From: Fragilaria crotonensis
Taxonomy: Eukaryota > Bacillariophyta > Fragilariophyceae > Fragilariales > Fragilariaceae
Direction: 5' to 3'
Length of the DNA stretch: 64,000 nucleotides
NCBI GenBank assembly: GCA_022925895.1
Contig: JAKSYS010000044.1
Location: forward strand, 62,001 to 126,000
In this document: positions 54,075 to 64,000 of the stretch, one piece after another
Layout: the number at the start of each line of letters is the position of its first letter
How positions within the stretch are numbered: the first letter of the stretch is position 1
Program-made: the position numbers and the translations under genes
Notes under the pieces: generated by a model
Databases searched by the model: none
Told to the model about the DNA's origin: nothing
What the model saw: the letters and a program-made list of their open reading frames with translations, nothing else

Positions 54075-54679
54075 CAGGCCACTTTAATAGTGGCCACTAT
54101 TAACGAGTTTTTTTACGTAGAATCCATACTACGGAGTATTTGCACGCATTAACTTTACTCTAGTACAGTACTAGTAGTACGCGCTTCATTGCTCAGGACT
54201 CCAAACAAGAGCAGAAGACACTGTTCAATGAAGGCCATGCCATTGCATATGGCCTCACAGTATGTGAGCAAGTGGATGCACAGATAGCACAGTCAGTAGT
54301 TTCAGGTTCACATCAAATTTGTTTACATTTCAGTCATGAGGTGAAGACTTTGAGTGGAGGCTTCTTAGCCACTGCACAGGGACATCAATTGTTGATAGTG
54401 ACTTCTCTGAAGTAAAGTGAAGAATGATTGCTGAACTGGTCTTATAGACTTTCTTTTGGTGGATGGCATTCTGCATTCTACTACATTCCAAGCAGTTTAC
54501 AATGCTCAATCCAGCATACTCCTGCTGTAGAGGACTACTTGTACCTGTGGCTCCTACTGTAGTAGTGTTTCTGGCGTACACTGGCACGCGACCACTATTA
54601 GCCACTACTAACTTTCTGACGGCGCCACTATTAGCTTAATAGTGGTAATAGTGGCGTCCGCCACTATTAAGGTGGCCTG
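54075..54679. mobile_element. Non-autonomous hAT-type MITE (605 bp)
   Basis: The ends are inverted CAGGCCACYTTAATAGTGGC (54075-54094 and the complement of 54660-54679, one mismatch). An 8-bp target-site duplication CTGATGCC flanks it (54067-54074 and 54680-54687). An 8-bp TSD with a TIR beginning CAGG is typical of hAT elements. CCACTATTA and its complement recur at both ends (54090-54102; several copies in 54590-54670) and are probable transposase-binding sites. There is no coding capacity. Confidence 0.85.
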
Positions 54680-54687
54680 CTGATGCC

Positions 54688-55390
54688 GCAATGCCGCAAT
54701 GCTGACATATTAGTACTGGTAATACTTATTTACCGGTACTGTAGTTTGCATGGAGAGCAACACAAAACTTTGTGTACAGGGTACGCATACTTTACTGTGA
54801 GTCGTAAAAACACACGACTCACCTACGCTACACGCTACCGGTAGCTGGTAGCTATGGGGCTGATAGCAGAGTCCAGAGTCCAGAGTCCGGAGCCCAGACG
54901 AGCCCGTATGACAAAAGATAAGACATACGACATACGACATACGGATGGGCTCGGCGCAGCTCGGCAGATAGCGGCCAGCGGCAAGTGCGGCCTCGCCCAG
55001 AAATGTCAGATGCTACCGGTACCAGGTACGAGTACGTTCGTATCATATCAGTTGCGGCGTCGCGGCCGGTTTTAGGCAGTGTCCGGACAACAAACTTCGT
55101 ACGAAGTTCCAAGGGTGCATAACCAGATGATTTCATCCTCGCCATTTTCTTGTCCCCGAGTGTCGTCCGGGACAAGAACAGGTCCGATCGACGATCAACG
55201 TTTCCGAGTTCTGAACTCCCAAGTTTTCATTTGTAGGTCACAGGTGAGTCCCCGCGGTTTCGTCATTGGAGTGTCATTGGACGTATCCATGTAATAGGCA
55301 GATCTTCAGTACATTGTGCAACATAAACGACTAGTTGTCACCATCCTCGTTTCCACAAGAATCGCTCGGACGTTGTCGTACGCAGATGAC
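54688..55390. other. Spacer without supported gene
   Basis: No gene seen; GTAC-rich. It may contain the unrecognised left end of the Harbinger remnant that follows. Confidence 0.4.
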
Positions 55391-56187
55391 ATGGAACAAG
55401 CAGCAGCGGATGTTGCAACCTTAGTAGGAAATGTAGCTGCTCTTGCAACTGATCTTTTTGCAAAAGATGGTTCCGGTTCAAGAAGAAATCGGACGCATTG
55501 GTGCCGCGCTCGTACACGATGCAATATACGTGCGATATACGAACAACTTCATCTGATGTTGGCCCTTTGTACTTCAGAAGGGCTTATAGGATGAAGTTCT
55601 CAACCTTCAAACGTCTCGCGAATGAGCTTCGTTCTTACATTCATCTAGCAGCAGCTGGACCGAAACAAAGTGATACATCAAGAAGACATGTTCCGAACGG
55701 GTGTTTATCGCCTGATGTCCGACTGGCATGTGCAATCCGTTGGTTCTCTGGGGGGTCTCCATACGACATGATGACTACATACAGTATTAGTCATACTGAA
55801 ACACTCAACAGCTATAGGTAGGTTGTCGACGCTGTTAACAAACATCCCAGATTTACCATCAAATACCCAGACAATCACGATGCACAGCACATAATTGCCC
55901 AAGGTTTGCATGAAGTGTCAAGGGCCGGTTTCAAGTGCTGCGCAGGTGCAATTGATGGCATACTGATATGGATACATAAACCGTCTCCAAAAGACTGTAT
56001 GGACAATGGTTGCAAAAAAGGTAAGTTCTACTGTGGTAGGAAGAAGAAGTATGGCCTGAATTGTCAGGCAGTTTGCAACATGAAGGGACAAATTCTGGAC
56101 ATTTCAATCTTGTATCCAGGTTCCACATCTGATAGTCTCGCATTTGAGAGTAGGTCAATGTTTCAGAAATTAGAAGAGGGCTATTAG
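55391..56187 (+). pseudogene. Truncated Harbinger-type transposase (third, different lineage)
   Basis: The reading starts at ATG 55391 (MEQAAADVATLVGNVAAL). A frame change at about 55565 leads to FRRAYRMKFSTFKRLANELR and LACAIRWFSGGSPYDMMTTY. An in-frame TAG follows NSYR at about 55818, then VVDAVNKHP. The DDE core begins with the first Asp (CAGAIDGILIWIHKPS) and continues through CGRKKKYGLNCQAVCNMKG and SILYPGSTSDSLAFESRSMF. It stops after KLEEGY; the following bases, in another frame, spell GLLAPVYL, after which similarity ends before the second Asp. The element is therefore frameshifted, stop-containing and 3'-truncated. It is not closely similar to the other two Harbinger transposases in this window. 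Confidence 0.75.
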
Positions 56188-57213
56188 CGCCAGTATATCT
56201 AACCAAATGCGGTGAAATAGAACTTTAAACATTAAATGGCTAAAAACAACCATAAACATGTAAGATCAACTGATCGTTGAAACATTAAGGTTACAAGTAA
56301 CATCAAATAAAATAGTAAACAAACGGACCTTCAGATGAAGTGATCCAGAAAAGAGTTTAAGTATTCGAGAGCAGAGTTATCCTATTCAAGAGTGGAGTTT
56401 CCGTATTGCAGTGAATCGATTTCTTCATACTGTGCAGCAGAATCAGCATGAAGCAGCCATGGTGCAATTGATACATCAATCACCAAAGGTCCAGTACATT
56501 CCAGAGCAGGGCCAACCTTTAGGAAGGCAACAAAGTCATATTCAAGCAGTAGTAGTAAGTCACCGAGGGAAGTGGAAATTTTACTCCGAGAAGTGGTGGA
56601 TCTTCTTTCCACATTACAGCCACCCGCCCTACCGAGCAGCCATCACCACCAACAAGCAAGAAAGTCAAAGTAACAGAGCATGTGAATAAATACTGTGGTA
56701 CTGTACTTGGTACTGTACTGATGAACGGTTATGTTGTGTGTGGTTTGATTGACCGTTACAAATGCACTGTGCTAGCGTTAGCGATAGAGTGATTGCGTGA
56801 GCGTGTGAACTTACTTAATTGAGATCTTTATCTTCTTTACCCCCTTTTACTCTCTTGTTACTACTTTAGTAAGTCTTTTGCGAGCGTAGCGTTAGTGAGA
56901 TGACTAGATTTGTACAGTTTATCAGACCCATGACAGTAGCTAGTGGAATGAGAAGAAAAGAGAGAGCGCGAGCGCGTCCTTTACTGAGATTGTCATGTGG
57001 GAGTAACGAAATGTCGTAAGTATTATTTCCTCTGGTTATTGCTGACGACGGTCGCTAGGGGCCCCGAGGTCACACGGCATTGATGATGAGAAGGAATCTT
57101 CCCATGTATCGCCAGCGTAGCGAGCGGTCAGTAGAGGCTGATCACCTCGATGAAATTTAGCGTATGTACGTCTAGCCCCGCGTACGTTAACCTAACGATG
57201 AATATCGCAGAAA
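56188..57213. other. Probable 5' LTR and leader of the Copia element
   Basis: No gene seen upstream of gag. The 5' LTR and primer-binding site should lie between about 56690 and 57213, but without the 3' LTR (outside the window) the borders cannot be fixed. The leader has GCGAGCGTAGCG-like repeats (56880-56895 and 57110-57125). Confidence 0.35.
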
Positions 57214-58665
57214 ATGGCTGAAGCTCCCGTTGCTCTAGTTGGTATGAACCATGTCCTTAATGTCATCGGTTTCGACGACATCAACGATAGGGACAACATT
57301 ATGGAGGCGGGACTCGCGCAGTTTGAGGATTTCCGTTACCTAGTCGAGAAGGATATTCGTGACATGGCGGACGAGTTTGGGAAGCGTACGCAGGCGAATG
57401 GTAGGATCGTTTTTGGACTTGGAAGGACTAAAAAGTTAATTGGCGTAATGCATTGGGTTCAGGACTGTTACAGAGCGAGTGATATCCCTAATCACGAGCA
57501 CTTCGATGAGGAGGCACTATTTGAAGCGTTGAGTATGGCACAGATCCGAAAATCCGACATGGAGTTGGTGGCCACGAACTCAAAGGCAGCGGATCCGGGA
57601 AAGTTCAAGGATGAGCGTAAGTGGCCCAAGTGGGAGAAAGCGTTTACTAACTACTTATCGGTCATTCCAGGAGTCACTGGGATTCCTCTCTCCTACATCG
57701 TGAGGGAGCAGGATGAACCTACCCACGGGATGGAGTACTCTACTTTTAACGAGCGAATGGTGCACCGAGCACCGTTGACAGGACAGTATTTTATAGCCGA
57801 TGCCAGGAGGGTCCGTAATCTACTGGTCGGGTTCCTTCAGGGCGAAAACACAGAGAATTGGATTCGTAATATCGCGAAGTATCAAGACGGACGTCGTGAC
57901 ATGTTCGCGTTGCGACGTCATTATGCTGGTGAAGGTAATTCAACGCGACGTATCGCAGATGCCAAGCGGATTCAAAATTCCCTCCATTACAAGACAGAGC
58001 GAGCGTTGCCCTTCAACAAGTTCCTTGACTCTCTACAGCGTATGTTCACGATATTTGAGGAGGAGAATGAACCACTAACGGAGCGCGCAAAGGTTGATGA
58101 ATTATTGACTAAGGTGCAGAACGCATCGTTGGCGGCCGCGGTAGCTCAGTTGAGGTACCAATTGAATACCAAAGGCATTTCTTTTACCGTTGCTGCTAAC
58201 CACTTAAACTCTGAGATTTCGCAGACGTCTGACTATCAGCTGGCAAGAAAGATAAGCGCTTATGGTACTGGCGGTCGTGGCACTGGTCGCGGTGGTCGGT
58301 CTAGTGGACGTGGCGGTCGACATGCCGGTCGCGGACGAGGCGGCCGCAGTGGACGAGGTACTAATGAAAAGGCATCGAATACAGGGTATTATTCTGCGGC
58401 GGAATGGGAGAAATTGTCGTATGAAGAACGTGATAAAATTCGCAAGGAACGTGATAAGAAAGGAGAGCAGCAGGGTGGTACTAAGCGAAGCATTTCTGAG
58501 TTGACCACCAAACAATTGACCACAGCGATCATCAGCTCCATTCAAAAGGCGGTCATGGCGGATGATTCAAAGGAAGACGATACGGCGTCAAAGAAAACCA
58601 ACAACCAGGCTGGTAATTCTTTTGGCGGAAAGGAGAGCATTAAACGTACGAAGACCAGTGAATGA
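57214..58665 (+). CDS. Copia gag protein
   Basis: A 483-residue protein from ATG 57214. The N-terminal half lacks a recognisable catalytic motif, as expected for gag. The middle (KWPKWEKAFTNYLSVIPGV) resembles capsid regions of diatom Copia elements. The C-terminus is an Arg/Gly-rich RNA-binding tract (RGGRSSGRGGRHAGRGRGG) followed by a charged AEWEKLSYEERDKIRKERDK helix. I see no CCHC zinc knuckle, so the RGG tract may do nucleic-acid binding. The stop is TGA followed by CTA, and the next open frame (protease) is in the same frame. Confidence 0.85.
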   Translation: MAEAPVALVGMNHVLNVIGFDDINDRDNIMEAGLAQFEDFRYLVEKDIRDMADEFGKRTQANGRIVFGLGRTKKLIGVMHWVQDCYRASDIPNHEHFDEEALFEALSMAQIRKSDMELVATNSKAADPGKFKDERKWPKWEKAFTNYLSVIPGVTGIPLSYIVREQDEPTHGMEYSTFNERMVHRAPLTGQYFIADARRVRNLLVGFLQGENTENWIRNIAKYQDGRRDMFALRRHYAGEGNSTRRIADAKRIQNSLHYKTERALPFNKFLDSLQRMFTIFEEENEPLTERAKVDELLTKVQNASLAAAVAQLRYQLNTKGISFTVAANHLNSEISQTSDYQLARKISAYGTGGRGTGRGGRSSGRGGRHAGRGRGGRSGRGTNEKASNTGYYSAAEWEKLSYEERDKIRKERDKKGEQQGGTKRSISELTTKQLTTAIISSIQKAVMADDSKEDDTASKKTNNQAGNSFGGKESIKRTKTSE

Positions 58666-58668
58666 CTA
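58663..58668 (+). promoter_or_regulatory. Candidate stop-codon readthrough site (UGA CUA) between gag and pol
   Basis: The gag stop TGA at 58663-58665 is followed by CTA. UGA-CUA is an established leaky stop context in several viral and cellular genes. The pol frame continues directly in phase. Readthrough in this element is inferred, not shown. Confidence 0.6.
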
Positions 58669-60015
58669 CAGGCCATTCGGACGGCGGCAGCGTATCTATC
58701 TACTCAGCGACGAATGGCGACAAACAAATTTGCGAACATCTCATCATACTCATCTACCACCTCCATCACCACAGCGCGGAATGAACTTGATTCTCATGCA
58801 GACACATGCGCTCTTGGTTCTAACTTCGTACCATTGCATTACACCGGTCGCGTATGTGACGTCTCACCTTACAACTCTAACACTTACCATCCTGAACGTG
58901 ACGTACCCATTGTGACTGGAGCGACGGCGTACACGGACCAAGCGACAGGTCAGGTGTATATCCTGGTTATTAACGAAGGCTTATGGTTCAGCGAGAAGCT
59001 TACGAGCTCGTTAATTAACCCCAACCAGATACGATACGCGGGCGTTGCAGTGCAAGATAACCCTTTCCATTCTACAGATCCCATGGCGATTACACACGAC
59101 GACATCGTTTTCCCTCTGCAATCTATGGGGACCACCATATTCTTTGACTCTTCCACCCCAACCCAACATGAACTCGATCACTCACCACATATTCTCCTTA
59201 CTCTTGACACCGAATGGAATCCACACACCGTACAGCTCGCAGCTGTGCAGTCTGTGGAGGCAGAAGATATATTCGGTGGCACAGAGCCTGGTTTGCAACA
59301 GATATCCTCGGTATATTGTTTTGAAGAAATGGCGGCAGGTCTGCGTATGGCACGGCAGATTTGCATGGTTGATGTTGAAGCGCGCAAAACATTTATATCT
59401 AAAGAGCGACATGCGGCGGTTACGAGCGAAAACCTAAGCGAGAGGTGGAACATCGGATTGAACCAAGCGAAACAAACGTTATAAGTTACGACGCAACGAG
59501 GCGTCAGATCTGCAATATTACCTGTGAGCCGAAGGTATCGGACTGACAGAATGTATCACCAAAAGAAATTGCGGAATCAGAAATTTTACACAGACACATT
59601 GTTCGGGCGATGCAAATCCATATCTAACAACACGTGTGCACAAATATTTGCAAACGAATCTTATTTTGTGAAAGCTTACCCAATGGAGCAAAAGTCAATG
59701 GCTGGACAGGCGCTTCGTCAATTTATTTGTGACTTCGGAGTACCAGAACAACTTACCACCTCCGACGGCGCCAGCGAGCAGACCGGACCTAAGACAGAAT
59801 TCATGCAAAATGTGAGGAAGTATGAGATCGAGCACCATGTCAGCGAACCGCACCGACCCCAGCAAAACAGAGCGGAATCGGTGATTCGGGAAGTCAAAAG
59901 GCGATGGTTCCGGCAAATGACAAAGAAGCGAGTGCCCAAGAGACTCTGGGACTACGGTATAGTATGGATATGTGAGGTCATGTCACTTACAGCAAACGAC
60001 CGGCGAGACGCCTGA
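58666..60015 (+). pseudogene. Copia pol: protease and integrase region
   Basis: In the same frame as gag. The protease carries the LDSHADTCALG motif (DSHAD instead of the usual DTG/DSG), as in diatom Copia elements. An in-frame TAA at 59482-59484 stands where a Lys codon is expected between KQTL and VTTQRG, and is the only stop until 60015. The integrase follows with a DDE triad: FYTDTLFG, LTTSDGASEQ and QNRAESVIREVK. Near 60000 part of the integrase/linker is deleted and the frame is lost. One nonsense change plus the deletion make pol non-functional. Confidence 0.82.
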
Positions 60016-61696
60016 CATCTCAGAGTATCATGACTTCAGCTTCTACGATTGGGTGTGGTATAAAGACAATTCCGGCGTTGGCGATAATATGTTCGGGAGA
60101 TGGCTTGGAGTCTCCCATCGTGTTGGCAATCTGATGTCGTACTGGATACTCACAACTAACGGTAGAGTTATCTCTCGAACTACAGTGCAGCGAGTGACGA
60201 ATTTGGAATCAACCACGACGGAGGTCAAGCAACGGATTCAAGAATTTGACGAACGGATAGCGGAATTACTTAAGGATGATGATCATGTCATTCGAGAAGG
60301 TAACGAACGACAATTGCAGGACTGGGACGATTACACAGCAGATCTTGACAATGACGGTGACTTTGCACAAACGTTTGGCGAGGTCATATCGGACGCGAAG
60401 ATATCAGAAGCGGACGAAGACTTCACACCTGATACCTTCAATGATCCATACTTGAATAGAGAAATAGCGTTAGCGAGTGGTGCCAATGAGGTGCAATTTG
60501 GCAGGGTGACTGAGCGACTTCGTGATGCCGAAGGGCGTCCGATTGGGACCGCTAACGAGAATCCATTGTTGGACACGAGAGAATACGCGGTCGAGTTTCG
60601 TGACGGTCACTCGGAATCTGTATCTGCGAATCTTATTGCACAAAACTTGTACTCACAACTTGACGACGAAGGTAAGCGTCACATCTTGCTTGCGGACATT
60701 GTTGACCACAGACGAGATGAAAGAGCGGTCGACAAACGGGATGCGTTTGTTACTATGAGAAACGGAGTCAAACGACGACGTGAAACGACGCAGGGATGGC
60801 AGTTACTGTGTGAATGGAAGGACGGCAGCTCCAACTGGGTTGCGCTTAAGGATGCCGGTCAGTCGTATCCGGTATTAGTTGCTGAATATGCGATTGCGAA
60901 TCGAATCGAGGATGAACCAGCTTTTGCATGGTGGGTATCTGACGTCATCAAGAAGCGAGATAGAGTCATTGCGAAGGTGAAATCCAAGTATTGGCAGCGA
61001 ACGCATAAGTATGGTGTAAGAATTCCTAAGACGGTACAGGGAGCGTTGGCGATTGACAAGGAAAATGGTAACACGTTGTGGTGGGACGCTATATGTAAGG
61101 AGATGCGAAATGTTCGACCTGCGTTTGAGAAATGGGAGAAGAAAGAGGGCGAACTCCCACCTGCGTATCAGAAGATTAAGTGCCACTTCATATTTGACAT
61201 CAAGATGGGCGAGAATTTCCGGCGGAAAGCGCAACTGGTGGCGAATGGGAATGAGACGGAAACACCTGCGTCACTGACTTATTCATCGGTGGTTTCGAGA
61301 GACTCGGTCAGAATTGCTTTGCTGTTGGCATCGCTCAATGAACTTGAGGTGCTGGCTTGTGGTATACAGAACGCGTACTTGACGGCGGATTGTCGTGAGA
61401 AAATTTATATCATTGCCGGACCAGAATTTGGATCCGAAGAAGGTAGTATCATGGTTATTCGAAAGGCCTTGTATGGTTTGAAGTCTAGCGGGGCTGCGTT
61501 CCGGGCTCACCTTGCGGAGACGTTGTATGATTTGAGCTATTTGCCATCGAAAGCAGATCCGGACGTATGGATACGACCAGCGATCAAGGAAAATGGATTT
61601 GAGTATTATGAAATGACGTTGGTTTACGTTGATGATATTATGTGTATCTCTCACAATCCAAAGGCGACTATGATGGGAATCCAAGCGACGTTCAAA
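59972..61696 (+). pseudogene. Copia pol: reverse transcriptase region, motif A mutated, interrupted by insertion
   Basis: This frame takes over after the frameshift near 60000, covering the linker domain (TTGETPDISEYHDFSFYDWV) and the RT. RT hallmarks include FRRKAQLVANGNETETPASL, KALYGLKSSGAAFRAHLAE and the YVDD box (LVYVDDIMCISHNP). In motif A, where Copia RTs have A-C-D-x-QNAYL, the sequence is LACGIQNAYLTA, so the catalytic Asp is Gly and polymerase activity is not expected. The coding frame stops at the nested insertion at 61697; the apparent last codons (HQKV, stop) belong to the insertion. Confidence 0.85.
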
Positions 61697-63786
61697 CATC
61701 AGAAGGTGTAGAGTGTTAACTATGTCATTACTATATGTTAAATTTTTTGTGAGAAGCGATATGTATATTGTTTCAAGACATATCAATATTGTTCATAGCA
61801 ACTGTGACATTTCTCATCATCATATATATTATTTTAAGTCACAATGTAAAACTCGAATGTAACATTTGTGTATGTTACCTATTACTCAACATGTTCAATC
61901 TTGTAATTGTAAGTCACAACATATTTGGGAACTATAAGCAATAGTCAATTAAATTTGGTCAAGATACAACATGTGATATTTAAATATTAAGTTCTTTAAG
62001 AAGGTGCGTTTTATTGATGCCATATATATTTGGAATGCACCATCATTGCTAAACCTTGTTTTTGTTTGTCATGTCATTATGGTGTCTATATTGAATGATG
62101 CTTTTCATGTAGATCTCTTTTTTTTGTTAAAAGGTATGCGTACATTTCACTATTATGATATTGCATTTGACAAGGGGGTTACGAACCAAACATTTCTGGT
62201 GTTGTTGTACATAATTGGTGTTATAAAGCATTTCTGGCCTTGTTGATGACTTTGTTCACAATTAAACATTTGAGTTCTGTTCTCATAACTCTTCACATAA
62301 TCTCTATCAACAGGGACATCAACGTTAGTAATGCTTGTGCTACATGCACGCGTAAATGCAGCAGCATCAGTGGCGCCCACCATCCGGAATCACACTGATT
62401 GCATAAGAGGCGGGGGATCCTCCGCATCATGTCAAGGATCTGAATATAGTATCATCTCCTTAAGGGGTCCTTTGAAGTGTAATGGTAGAATCTGCATCAT
62501 CTTGACGCATTGCTCATTGCAAACCAAAACAGGGCACGAAACTCAATGCAAGTCTTGTCGCGACAGGAATGTAACATCCATGAATCAAGAATTTCAATGC
62601 AATTCATTTATTCATTTTGCAATATAAAACATAAACTTTGAATTATATATATGGCTATGTAACAACATAAGCAATGACATTATTCACCCATATTGTTCAA
62701 AAATTACACTATTCTTTTCATTCGAAAGTGCCAAGTACCGGCCGTACAACAAATTGCTGTCAATTACACTGCAAGCATGTTTCCATCATTATCAGATGAC
62801 AGCTGCAATGAAAGGCGATGGAAAATCTATGACAAGAGTACAGGAGAAGCATTGCATTGGAAGCAGTGATGCAAGGTGTTGAATTGTAGTACCCAGGAAG
62901 GTACAGCGAATCCACCAAGCAGAAGTCCGTATGCTGTTGTGTGATTTACTTCATGCATTTTGCCGACACATTTTGTTGGCTATCTTGGCGACCTCATGTC
63001 CGTTCATGGAATTTGAAAGTGTCTTGTAAACTCCGCATTCAAGTGAATGCAACTGTCTCCTCAGAATTTGGTGGCGACCTGTTCTCGCGATTTCGATTTC
63101 CATGTTGGATGATTGGAACCAGATGATTTTTGCCGACACATTTTGTTGGCTATCTTGGCGACCTCATGTCCGTTCTTGGATTTTGGAAGTGTCTTGTAAA
63201 CTCCACATTCAAGCGAATGCGACTGTCTCCTCAGAATTTGGTGGCGACCTGTCCTCGCCATTTCGATTTCCAAGTTGGATGACTGGAACCAGATGCATTT
63301 TGCCGACACATTTTGTTTGCTATCTTGACGACCTCATGTCCGTTCTTGGAATTTGGAAGTGTCTTGTAAACTCCGCATTCAAGCGAATGCGACTGCCTCC
63401 TCAGAATTTGGTGGCGACCTGTTCTCGCGATTTCGATTTCCAAGTTGGATGATTGGAACCAGATGCATTTTGGCCAACATTTTGAAGTTACTTTGCAACA
63501 TAGACAACAACACATGTAGTAACTTAATAACATACTTAGCAGCAGAAATGGTATGTTAACATCTTACATGAGTAACAAGAGTCAACAAAATGGTTATTGC
63601 ACTTAGCATAAATGTTGTTATCAAAACTTTAGATGTAACACATATTGTTAAAAGGAACCATATATTGTGCTGTTAACATATTTGTTATCACTAACAATGT
63701 GCATTGTTGAAACAGGAAAGACGCACGCCATTATCCGGTAACACTTAACATGTTAAAATTTAGTTACCATATACCACCTTCTGATG
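61697..63786. mobile_element. Nested non-autonomous DNA transposon (2,090 bp) inside the Copia RT
   Basis: It has inverted ends CATCAGAAGGTG (61697-61708; complement at 63775-63786), with weaker similarity continuing into a TAACTA block. The flanks show a 2-bp AA duplication; removing the insert with one AA restores the coding phase (TTC AAA CTG AAG). There is no transposase. The interior is AT-rich with many TGTTAAC/GTAACAT short motifs and a 170-bp tandem repeat. The family is not assignable: Tc1/mariner would give TA, and other families differ in TSD length. Confidence 0.8.
62955..63478 (+). repeat. 170-bp tandem repeat, three copies plus a start
   Basis: Units begin with GCATTTTGCCGACACATTTT at about 62955, 63125 and 63295, with a truncated fourth start (GCATTTTGGCCAAC) at about 63465. 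Period is exactly 170 bp at the TTTTGCCGACACA marker (62958, 63128, 63298). Copies differ by a few substitutions. Overlapping ORFs in these units are repeat artefacts. Confidence 0.92.
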
Positions 63787-64000
63787 AACTGAAGGATGAC
63801 AAAATCGAGAAGCCCGAGAATTACTTGGGAGCACAGATCATGCAGAAGGTAATTGACGGTCAGGAGTGTTGGGCGATGACTTCGGAGCAATATGTTAAAG
63901 CGGCAATCGCGAACGTGGAGGCAACCTTAAACAAAAGAGGTCAGCGTTTACCATCTAAGGCCACAACACCGATGCAATCAAATTATCGACCGGAGCTTGA
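63787..64000 (+). pseudogene. Copia pol continuation after nested insertion (RT thumb/RNase H linker)
   Basis: The frame LKDDKIEKPENYLGAQIMQK, then AMTSEQYVKAAIANVEATL continues the RT region downstream of the nested element. It runs open to the window edge, where the RNase H domain and 3' LTR would follow. Confidence 0.85.

Larger units (their letters stand above)
56690..64000 (+). mobile_element. Copia-type LTR retrotransposon (CoDi-like), 5' part, interrupted and truncated by window edge
   Basis: The gene order is gag, protease, integrase, RT, which is the Copia order. The components are gag 57214-58665, protease region 58666-59481, integrase about 59485-60015, RT 59972-61696, and RT/RNase H continuing at 63787-64000 after a nested 2.09 kb insertion. 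Left boundary is approximate; the right end lies outside the window. The pol has a nonsense codon, a deletion with frameshift and a mutated RT active site, so the copy is not autonomous. Confidence 0.85.

Noticed and set aside
62955-63478. CRISPR-like array
   Set aside because: Units are contiguous 170-bp repeats without unique spacers, in a eukaryotic transposon.
62951-63559. Overlapping repeated ORFs (SAKxIWFQSSN..., HFVCYLDDLMSV...)
   Set aside because: They are translations of the 170-bp tandem repeat, open on both strands because the period is not coding-driven.

Overview
The window looks like nuclear DNA of a diatom, probably pennate. Supporting signs are short GT-AG introns, a plastid-type presequence with an SEAF cleavage motif on one gene, serine/proline-rich 'PSxxPSDVPS' stalk proteins, a Copia retrotransposon with diatom (CoDi-like) protease, integrase and RT features, and gene-sized regions separated by GTAC-rich spacers. 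Species and chromosome cannot be assigned from the sequence alone. No rRNA, tRNA or CRISPR feature could be supported.

Layout. 0.4-13.5 kb is a compact host block: a membrane RING-H2 protein (-), a UbiE/MenG methyltransferase (+), a large glycosyltransferase-like membrane protein (-), WDR74/Nsa1 (+), a second RING-H2 paralogue (+) and a CHASE hybrid histidine kinase (-). 13.6-22.4 kb holds two different PIF/Harbinger DNA transposons with recognisable termini. A broken glutathione S-transferase gene is trapped in the 1 kb between them. 23.6-26.6 kb carries a disrupted acyl-CoA dehydrogenase and a membrane thioredoxin-fold protein without active-site cysteines. 27.5-30.5 kb is a decayed IS630/mariner-like transposase. 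31.3-37.1 kb holds two related stalk proteins on the minus strand, separated by a Crypton-type tyrosine recombinase gene with a GCR1_C-like domain.

39-53.7 kb is a second host block: an inositol/sugar transporter, a plastid-targeted NAD(P)-binding protein with frameshifts, a JmjC-like/SET-like protein, a 2,018-residue Swr1-type chromatin remodeller and a zeta-like P-loop kinase. The remodeller has three introns, a 21-nt microexon in the Walker A region, and an unusual C-terminal WW + F-box-like + beta-helix extension.

54-64 kb is repeat territory: a 605-bp hAT-type MITE, a truncated third Harbinger transposase, and a Copia element that runs off the right edge. The Copia gag and pol share one frame, separated by UGA-CUA, a known leaky stop context. 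Its pol is dead (stop, deletion/frameshift, RT Asp to Gly) and is interrupted by a 2.09 kb non-autonomous transposon carrying a 170-bp tandem repeat.

Caveat for the whole window: several otherwise well-conserved genes (GST, acyl-CoA dehydrogenase, stalk protein, NAD(P)-binding protein, zeta-like kinase) are broken by single-base indels, many in short homopolymers. Long neighbouring genes of 2-6 kb are intact. Residual assembly errors and true pseudogenes cannot be told apart from this sequence.
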